NCBI GenBank assembly: GCA_026120185.1
Contig: JANUWF010000002.1
Coordinates: 744,001-808,000 of the forward strand
Length of the DNA stretch: 64,000 nucleotides
Reading direction: 5' to 3'
DNA from: Voacanga thouarsii
Taxonomy: Eukaryota > Streptophyta > Magnoliopsida > Gentianales > Apocynaceae
The notes beneath the pieces were generated by a model, which did no database searches, had not been told where the DNA came from, and saw only the letters and a list, made by a program, of their open reading frames with translations. The position numbers and the translations under genes were made by a program. Numbering within the stretch: position 1 is the stretch's first letter; each line of letters opens with the position of its first letter. Positions 56,863 to 64,000 of this stretch are shown here, piece by piece.

Positions 56863-57927
56863 GGTTTCATCATTAACCAACTTGAATCCTAAGAAACTTA
56901 AAGATTGGAATGTTTGACCAAAACGTACTGTCGTTTGACTTGTAGTTTCACTAATTTAATGCAAATTGGAAATTACTAAAACAACCTAACAGCCTAGACA
57001 CTAAACCCCAGACTATATCAAACAATAAACAAATAACAAATTAAGCCTTAGTCCCAAGTAACTTGTGGTCGACTACATAAACCTAGACTAGATAAACAAA
57101 CTTAAAACTATTAAAAGACTTGATATTTGTTACGGGCAACTAAATTTTGTTAAACTCTAATATGGTAAGTGATCTCCAAATACACTCTCTCTTGTCTTTG
57201 CATTCGACATCAGGAAGGCAAGAATCAGATTTTTGAACTTTATCATTTCTTACTGCAATCATATATATTTTATAGAAAATAAAATCAAAGATTTTCTGTT
57301 GCATCATAATAAGGGGATTCATTGCTTCATATAATCAGATTTTTTTTTAATGATATTTAACTGTGTATCTTTGCCAACAAAACATTGGTTCTTCAGAAAG
57401 AAGATGATGAAAGCATTACTTAGAACTCGTAATATATTACAGCTGTTGGGTGCAAAGTTAGCAGCACCTCGGTGCTCATAAAAACTTGAATATATTTCTA
57501 AATTTCAGGTAACATGACAGCACATCTTTTATTTTTTATTTTTTTAAATAACTGCATCACATTGAAGAATCTGTTGTAGTTTGCCTTTCTTAGGCTAATG
57601 TGTTTTGTGTCCTTTTTCATCTTTTGTTTTAATGTAGAAAGCTCTTCTTTTCAGCTTATCTTCCAAGTTTGTGTTTGCATATACTGCAAATAAACAACTG
57701 TGTGTTGTCTAAATTATTTGGTTGAAAAAAGGTGTGAGAGAAAGGAGCCTCAAGCTGATTCAGTCCTTCCTATTATAGAACAAATTTAGTATAACATTCT
57801 GTCAGCATACCATCATTGCAAGATCTCATAATCTAAACTATACTATGATGCGACTTTCATCTTGTTTAGTTGAGCTACATTCATGTCAAATGCTGGAATC
57901 TTCTAATTTTATTTTTGCTTTTTGCAG
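56863..57927. other. intron 2, right unique part
   Basis: No coding or repeat ends recognised. Ends in the polypyrimidine tract of exon 3. Confidence 0.5.
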
Positions 57928-57971
57928 GCATTACTATCCCATCTTCCTTTGAAATTTCAGAAGCTTAGATG
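57928..57971 (+). CDS. carnosine N-methyltransferase-like protein, exon 3
   Basis: A strong pyrimidine-rich acceptor (GCTTTTTGCAG) precedes an exon encoding ALLSHLPLKFQKLR, the continuation of the family motif 'HKALLSHYPLKFQRLRRC'. The frame joins exon 2 exactly (phase 0) and ends in phase 2 before GTATGC. No later exon (the next would carry the ISxNSxFIFNML-type motif) was found up to 64000. Confidence 0.75.
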
Positions 57972-58600
57972 GTATGCTCATTGTATCATGTTTTTGTTGT
58001 TGCATACATATGTTTGATTTCAATTTTATGGTCTCCTTTCTCTTATTACGGGTCTTCTCCTCTGGCATCATGAATCCTGGCATATATTATCTCATAACAT
58101 CTTATATACTGCTATAGTTGCCAATTTTAATTGCTTCTTTACTTGTAATTATTTTTGGAGTTGTGGGTTCAAAATTAGATTGGTTGTGTTTAATGTCGAA
58201 AATTTTTCTACCTCCATTACTGAATGAATGCCCTTATCTTATATTTGATTTGCGCTAAATTGATGTCTACTTTCTTAAAATAAACATGCTTTTCGGTCTA
58301 TATTTTCGCTATTATCCCCTACTTGAAAATAAAGGATGAATTTGAGACTATTATGGGTGCTATAGTAATTGATTCTGTGTTGAAGGGGTAAAATTTAATG
58401 GTCAAACTCTTGTAAATAATTCTAAAACTAGTGCATTCTTACCGGAAATAAGAACACCGTAGTGGGAGTGCTATGAAAAATGGACATCCTGGCAAGCCAA
58501 AGAATGAAATCTAGATCCACCCAGTAACATGTCCAAATAGAGGATCAATTTCTAACTTCCACTAATGGCTTCTAAAGAAGAAAACGAAATTTTTTAGTTG
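57972..58600. other. start of intron 3, nothing recognised
   Basis: T-rich intron-like sequence without recognisable coding. Confidence 0.45.
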
Positions 58601-58601
58601 C

Positions 58602-59530
58602 ATGGAATACTTTTTGACATTTTGGAATGAGGAGGCTCTTCAAAGTCATGCATGGAATGAATTCATGGAAGAAGGAAACTTCTTCCATGGACATAAGACA
58701 TATATCCATGGAAGAAGGAAACTTGAGATGTTTTTTTTTCTTGGTCTCAATGAATCATCTAGGAAGAAACTAGTCTCATTTTATGGAGAATGAATTCATC
58801 CAAGGTTGCTCCAAGTCAGCCGAGGTTCCAACAGATTTGGAAGATTTATTGGAGTTGAGATTCTTCAAGGCAAATCTAAATATGGAGTCATCATACTAGA
58901 ATTTTCTGTAAGAGGCAGATTGTGCAGATGTTGCTTATTTGATGGAAAAGTTTAGTCATGAAGGCCTGTAGCTGAGCAAGAACCAAAGTGGAGCTGAGTC
59001 TTTTTTGTTCTTATTCTGAGGTTTAGCTATTCCATCTTGGCCTATGAAGCATTTAGTTGTAAGAGTCCTTTCCAAGAGTTCATCGAGGGACATTGAAGTA
59101 AACTTTGACTTAGGAAGAGAGAAATGGCATTTTTGGTATGGATGCCTGGTAGGTCATTATGGCTTTGGAGAAGTTTCAAGAAGATTAGCAGTGCAAAGGT
59201 TAATTCAAAGTGGGGATTCTCTATAGGTGAGAAAGTGGTGGACATGAATGGGATGCATTTTCTATTTGAGTTCCTTTCCTCAGATGAAGCACAGAGAATC
59301 AGACTAGGACAGTGGCAGTTCGAAGGTATGGATTTATTTGCTGATTGGTGTCTGCTGGTTGCTATAGAATAGGGTTCAACCTAAACCTACTTGGATCTGA
59401 TTGTTGGAATTGCCACTTCAATTTTAGTATGAGAAATCCTCTAGAGCTATATGGAATTTTTGTGGTGGTTTTCTTTTGCTTGATGAAGAGACTGCAAATC
59501 TAATCTTTGATAGGCATGTTTGATAGTTGA
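58602..59530 (+). pseudogene. DUF4283 / LINE ORF1-like relic
   Basis: Across three frames the + strand carries a plant DUF4283-type sequence: a GCLVGHYGFGEVSRRLAVQR segment (about 59143), then the pattern 'MNGMHFLFEFLSSDEAQR' and GQWQFEGMDLFADWC (59240-59360). It continues with PTWIGLLELPLQF, then RAIWNFCGGFLLLDEET (59384-59510), matching the 'W-V-GLPL--W-------IG---GGF--VDE-T' zone of that family. DUF4283 is found in ORF1 of plant LINEs, where it is followed by a zinc knuckle (not seen). A small frame at 58602-58793 may be the N-terminal end. At least two frameshifts and a stop break it. Confidence 0.55.
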
Positions 59531-59900
59531 AGTCTTCAAATAAGGATATACTAGCAACTGGTGGGGTTAAAACACGACTGGTGATATAAAATCCCAATTT
59601 GAGCGGAGTCTGATTCATGGTTTGAGTGTTTAGAGAATGGTGAAGATAGGATTGCTGAGAAGAAGTGGAGGAATGGTGCACAAGTGGGTGTGATGATGGT
59701 TGGAAAAGAAAGCAAATGTGAGAATAGACAAGGGGTGCGCATAAGAAATTCAAAGATATTGTTGAGTTTCCTATTGATGCACATGACAGTAAGGAATTTT
59801 AGAGTAAGTGTCAAATTTAGTTCATTAGCTATTATGTTTCTCTTAAACAGGCCAAGAACTTGTCTTACCATCTTTTTCATCCAACAACGATTTTTATGCA
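59531..59900. other. no gene recognised
   Basis: Overlapping short frames on both strands match no family. Confidence 0.4.
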
Positions 59901-59919
59901 CCTTTTGGTTCCAACCACT

Positions 59920-60723
59920 CCATGGCGGAATTTGATGAAATTTAACATGTGTTGGTCATGTGGGGCTGTTGTGAAAGGTAAAAATGTCATATTTCCTCTT
60001 CCCCTCTATTACAAAACCCCAACCCAATTTGTTTTCTTTACTAATAGTGATCTCCAAGCTGGGAAAAAGATTCTGATTTACTTACCAATCAAAGAGCCTC
60101 TAGCGAGTTCTCTCTGCTGTCTAGAAAAGCAGCTGATTCTATTCCATTTTCATTATCAAAACTTCCTTATCTTCTTGACTTCTTTTCCTTCTCCAAAGAT
60201 TCCACTCATGCGGGAGCCATGAAAGATTCTCTTAGATACTGTGAATTCCAACAAGTAAATGGGGAAACTATGGTCTGTGCAATCTCCATATAATTGATGC
60301 CGGACTTAGCTAGTGACATCTTTTGAATTGATACTCAATTGAAAAGTTCTAACCACAAACCACCTCACAAAGTTATCTAACCTTTTGCAAAACTGTACAA
60401 TCACATAGGAACCAAAAGAAATCTCAGCTCCAAAGGTGGTAGCTTGCCACACACTGCCTTATCCTTATACAGTTCTCTACTGCCACATTCAGAAAAGTAA
60501 TAACAAGCTGTGCAAGGTTTCTCTTCTTAGTGATAATGGAGCAAAAGTGGATGTTTCTATATGTCACATGGATACTTCAAAATGGGATCCTAATCATATG
60601 GCATTTCAAGAGCTAAAAATAGAACCTGGAAGGTCTCCCACCTGCCACTTTTTCCCAGAAGATAATCTTGTCTGGGGTGAATATTCTTATGTTCCTAAAA
60701 AATTCAGTGTATTGTATAATTAG
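59920..60723 (+). pseudogene. BURP-domain protein, decayed
   Basis: BURP proteins (RD22, USP, PG1-beta types) are plant-specific secreted or wall proteins. The C-terminal half has the exact signature: CH at 60445, CH at 60481, CH at 60562, CH at 60643 and W at 60673, giving CH-X10-CH-X25-CH-X25-CH-X8-W. DTSKWDPNHMAFQ between CH3 and CH4 is typical. Upstream, FFTNSDLQAGKKI (about 60040) and, after a +1 shift, AADSIPFSLSKLPYLL (about 60129) and MKDSLRYCE are the N-terminal BURP blocks. Stops lie near 60292, 60327 and in the 60370-60400 stretch. The signal peptide and variable region were not found. It sits downstream of methyltransferase exon 3, probably inside intron 3. Confidence 0.85.
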
Positions 60724-61309
60724 GAGTGTCAATAGATGTTATAATATAATTTCCTGTAATCTAGCCATCTTCAAAACCAGCAAAGTTTCATTTGTTTCAT
60801 CGCCTTTTGTTCTTTATCCATGTTTACGAAGCTAAATTTGAATATCTAAAGCTTTCACTAATATTTCATTGATTAGAAATGGCAAATTTGGGTTGGGTTT
60901 TGCAGAAGAGGGGAAGAGGGAAGATGACATTTGTACTCTTCGTAACAACCGCATGTGACAGACTAGTGATAAATTCCTGAAGATTTTGCCATGTAAAGGG
61001 TGGTTGAGATCAAAAGTTACACAAAAAAATAGTAGATGAAAAGGGAAGAAAAAAAATGTTTTTTGACCTATTTTAAAACAAACAAATTAGTTAATATACT
61101 AAATTTGCCAATTACTGGATTTTTTAAGATGGGATGTGGCTGTTGTTAAGAAGGCCTGGTTAATTCATAAGTATTACAAATCGCCTGGAATCCTCTTTAA
61201 TCCCAAAAACCACTTTGAAAAGAATAGGTTCATCACAATATGCTTCAAAACCTACACCTTTACACAATCACGAATTTCTCTCAGCAAGCATGAAATCGAA
61301 TATAGTATA
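60724..61309. other. no gene recognised
   Basis: AT-rich sequence without a conserved frame. Confidence 0.4.
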
Positions 61310-61599
61310 TTACTTTAATCCCAACAGCACATATGACTCCAAAGGTTGGAGAGTTCCCCTATAATCATGAATCAAATTTCCACTATTTGTGCAATGGGAA
61401 GCAGTTGATTCAGGTGGATTCCAGAAACATACTCCAGCATCTATGTAGGAGAACATTGAGTACCCAAATTGCTGAACATCAGAACAATGCGGAAGAACAA
61501 CATTTAGAGGAAAAATGTCAAAAGTTCCTTTGGAAGCTACTGCCAGTAGAATTCTACAAACCAACCAACCATAGACTTGTCTAGCAGCAAAGATACAAG

Positions 61600-63150
61600 C
61601 TCCCGTGTGCCAGAAGAATGAAGAGCATCTATTTGATCTACCATGGCTTGCCTTCATCTAGGATGAGACAGCGCTTCCTGAACAGGTTTAGGTATAGAAA
61701 CAGAAGATGAGGAAGAAACAAAGACTTGTCTGGAGGCCTTAGAACTGCAGTTGCTGGAGGAGACAACTTTAGTGGATTCGAGGAAGATTTTTCTGGAGTA
61801 GAAACTTCTGGAAGTGGAGAATGAAGTAAAGGAACTGTGTCAAAGCAAGGCCAGACTTCAGTGCGGGGAACACCAATGATGTGACTTGATTTTGGAGAGA
61901 AGAATGAGGTTGATTTGAAGAATGTGACATTGACGGAGATGAGAAATCTATGTAACGTAGGAGAATAGCATTTATACCCTTCTTGAAGACAAGAATACCC
62001 CAAGAAAACACATTTAAGAGACTTGGGAAATAATTTATCTTTTCCTTGTCTGGTATCCCGTACAAAACAAATAACCCATTTATAAGGCTCATCGTGTGGG
62101 AAAAGAAGAGAATGGGCAACTTTAGACTGGATTGAAGATGGCATGAGATTGATTAGATAGCAGGCTGCAAAAACTGCATCACTCCAAAAATGAATTAGGA
62201 TCTTGTGTTGTATTGTCATGGTGCGAGGTGTTTCAATAAGATGCCCATCCTTTTTTCCCCTCCCTCTCAGTAACCCCATTTTGTAAAGGTGTATGAGGAC
62301 ATGAGGACTGATGGAGGATACCATTCGAAGCTAGAAAAGAAGATTGATGTTCAGAAAAATATTCACCTGCATTATCACTTTGTAGGATTTTAACAGATGC
62401 AAATTGAATTTTCACCTTAGCACAAAAATTATGAAGTGCTGAAAACAATTCAGACTGAGCCAAGTGCATCTAGAGAAAATATCTATGAAAGTGACAATAT
62501 CGAAATCCCAAAAACAAAGTTGGCATGACTTGGACCCCAAACATCAGTATGAGCTAGATAAATGGGAGATGCAGTATGTTTATTGACTCTGGGTAGATAC
62601 GACGCTCAAGAATGTTTCTCGAGTTGACTTGCCTTGCATTCCAAGGAACTTAATATAGGTAGATTAGGAATTAGTTGACGTGATTTGGGAAGACTGGGAT
62701 GACCATATCAACTGCACAAGAAAGACGAAGAATCAATGACAGAAAGGCAAGCTACCCAAGATATTAGAAGGACAAGGTGGTAAAGCCTTTGTGATTCACG
62801 CTCAGTGCCAACTGTTAAGCCCCGTTCTTGCACCACAACAGAATCAGAAGAAAAGGTGGTAGACCAATTCAAAAATTGAGCTAGTTGTGATTGATGGAAA
62901 TCAGATTAAAGGGACAATCTGGTGTATAAAGAGCAGGGGATAATGGCCTAGAAGGAAGGGTTGTAGCAGTGTCAATTCCAATAGCGTTGTGTTTATATAC
63001 ATCTCCAAAAATGACTGACAGTAAAAATTTAGATGAAGTAATACTTGTAAAATGGGCTGGATTACTAGAAATGTGTTCAGAAGCACCTGAACAAAAAATC
63101 CATTGGTGTTTGCTTTATTGGATTCTTAGGACTTTAGAAACTCTTCAACT
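61600..63150 (-). pseudogene. pol: Copia-D pol: protease, integrase, RT start
   Basis: Read on the minus strand: a protease-like segment with CSGASEHISSNP (the DSG site has become CSG, near 63100), PFNLISIN-type block, LGHPSLPK-like GAG-pre-integrase (near 62690), SSLECKASQL, then HTDVWGPSHANF (one frame off, near 62560). The integrase continues with LQSDNAGEYFS and HQSSCPHTPLQNGV (62400-62290), FWSDAVFAACYLINLMPSS, HSLLFP, CVFLGYSCLQEGYKCYSP and an FFSPKS border (61900). Near 61640-61600 the RT start MDALHSSGT-like segment appears. Frameshifts occur near 62260, 62470 and 62560. Confidence 0.78.
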
Positions 63151-63189
63151 TTAGCAAGAGCACTATTGGATGTCATTGTCTGGGACACG

Positions 63190-63345
63190 AACTGATTGGA
63201 ATGAACTTTGATCTCCAAGAATAAATTGAAGATAGATTGGAATGAACTTCAATCATATATCTGAATGGGTAGAAAATAGGTAGACCAGAATGAACTTCGG
63301 TCTCAGAAGGAAATTCAAACATGGACAAAATGGAATGAACTTTCG
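63190..63345. repeat. imperfect GGAATGAACTT repeat series
   Basis: GGAATGAACTT or AGAATGAACTT occurs four times at about 45-base spacing (near 63198, 63238, 63281, 63330), each followed by a TYRRTCT-like continuation in three cases. It replaces gag in Copia-D. Confidence 0.6.
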
Positions 63346-63390
63346 TATGTTGGAGTTACTTGAATGGAATTAGAACTCTCTCCCCTAGCT

Positions 63391-63403
63391 CTGATACCAT
63401 TTA
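63391..63403 (-). other. Copia-D primer-binding site (minus)
   Basis: The minus strand reads TGGTATCAGAGCT, the standard copia initiator-Met site, just inside the LTR end. Confidence 0.85.
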
Positions 63404-63404
63404 G

Positions 63405-63660
63405 AGAATAAATTAGAGAGAGAAGAATGTTGGAGAATGCTTGAAAGCAATGTCTCTCAGCTCTTGTGTTTTTATTTCATTAGTTATGGAATCCCACTAA
63501 TTAAGCCCTACAATCTAGTTTATAAAATCAGTCTTTGATTATGATCAACTATCACACAATCAGCAATCCTGTAAACTGAAAACATGCTCTGGTCATGAAC
63601 ATGAAAGTCAATCAGTCTTTGGCTGTATAAGGATGGATATACTCTGGGCAAATTTTGTGG
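63405..63660 (-). repeat. Copia-D 5' LTR (minus), outer end uncertain
   Basis: The minus strand ends TTCTCTCTCTAATTTATTC before the primer site, a common copia LTR end. The outer boundary is not visible with confidence. Confidence 0.5.
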
Positions 63661-63822
63661 GTGCATCAATTATTCTTGTGTTCTGGTGTCCCCCCCACCC
63701 CGCCTCCTCCCACCCCCAAGGGTAACATCTTAAACTTATTGGTTCCAGCCAGTCTTGCACGGTATATCATTTTTGTGATAGGAACTTTTAATTTTTGTCA
63801 TTGTGGAAACGAGTGACATGCA

Positions 63823-64000
63823 AGTAGGGGCGGCAATATTGAACACGACACACCAACACGACACGAAAACGACACGGTTATAGCGGGTTAGGGTTGGGGT
63901 TTCGCGGGTTCGGGTCGAAACAGGTCAACCCGTTTAACTTTAAATGTGTACAGGTCATAAACGGGTTCAACCCGGTTTAACCCGTTTCAACCCACGAACC
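63823..64000 (+). mobile_element. hAT-like MITE, cut by the window end
   Basis: TAGGGGCGGCAATATTG followed by ACACGACAC units and repeated ACCCG/CGGGT motifs is a common plant hAT-type terminal region, with the same TAGGG-GGCAAT design as the element at 38616. The other end is outside the window. Confidence 0.55.

Larger units (their letters stand above)
39389..57971 (+). other. 5' part of an N2227/CARNMT1-like methyltransferase gene with a giant intron
   Basis: Three exons (39389-39510, 39681-39753, 57928-57971) join in frame with GT..AG at all borders. Intron 1 is 170 bases; intron 2 is 18,174 bases and full of transposable elements. The joined protein start matches the N-terminus of the plant proteins annotated as N2227-like or carnosine N-methyltransferase, SAM-dependent enzymes that methylate an imidazole N; the plant substrate is not known to me. 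The SAM-binding domain is encoded further downstream, beyond the window. No stop or frameshift is seen in the three exons, so the gene may be live despite the long intron. Confidence 0.7.
61310..63660 (-). mobile_element. Copia-D: Ty1/copia relic (minus), gag deleted
   Basis: On the minus strand: LTR remnant (63405 rightwards), initiator-Met primer site, protease, GAG-pre-integrase, integrase and the start of RT. Gag is missing; the space between primer site and protease is only about 250 bases. The left end of the element (RT onwards and the 3' LTR) is cut near 61600 or unrecognisable. It is a different copia lineage from A and B by its integrase sequence. Confidence 0.75.

Noticed and set aside
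61310..61657. 115-codon minus-strand frame left of Copia-D RT
   Set aside because: Only its first residues overlap the RT start in another frame; the remainder matches nothing I know.
63672..63720. poly-C tract as a possible structural element
   Set aside because: Simple low-complexity sequence, no repeat unit with clear order.

Overview
The window is nuclear DNA of a flowering plant, most likely a eudicot. It is AT-rich, packed with plant-type Ty1/copia and Ty3/gypsy retrotransposons, RTE-type LINE, hAT and Mutator-like sequences, and it carries plant gene pieces (SCAMP, BURP, an N2227/carnosine N-methyltransferase-like gene). Nothing bacterial, organellar or viral was seen. Almost all coding sequence belongs to transposable elements broken by stops and frameshifts, many of them explicable as C-to-T or G-to-A changes. 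Several element boundaries are fixed by target-site duplications (TSDs) readable at both ends.

Region 1 (1-32031) is one old copia element, here called Copia-A, into which other elements have inserted. A related solo LTR (16101-17973) sits in its RNase H. A pair of long gypsy-like solo LTRs in inverted orientation (family L, 7026-15695, the second copy nested in the first) lies between RT and RNase H. Another family-L LTR (19509-31324) lies in its 3' LTR, and that LTR itself holds a complete second copia, Copia-B (20988-29280).

Region 2 (32032-35480) holds the minus-strand 5' end of a Tat/Athila-like gypsy element (gag, tRNA-Asp-type primer site, LTR) and a minus-strand fragment of a Copia-B-like LTR.

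Region 3 (35480-39200) has two orphan gene pieces on the + strand: the first exon of a SCAMP gene with a 5'-UTR intron, and the last exon of an organellar bL9-like ribosomal protein. They are followed by a hAT-type MITE.

Region 4 (39200-64000) is the 5' part of a methyltransferase gene of the N2227/CARNMT1 type. Exons 1, 2 and 3 join in frame, but intron 2 is about 18.2 kb and is filled with a Mutator-like foldback element, a minus-strand gypsy relic, two LINE fragments and a + strand gypsy element (Gypsy-C). Gypsy-C itself received two family-L insertions. After exon 3 come a DUF4283 (LINE ORF1-like) relic, a decayed BURP gene, a minus-strand copia (Copia-D) and the start of another hAT-like element. 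No further exons of the methyltransferase are visible.

The most unusual signal is in the family-L LTRs. Four of the five copies carry a tRNA-like Pol III A-box/B-box pair at tRNA spacing about 250-300 bases inside the 5' end of the LTR, although the surrounding sequence has diverged between the two subfamilies. The last ~850 bases of these LTRs are also much better conserved than the rest.
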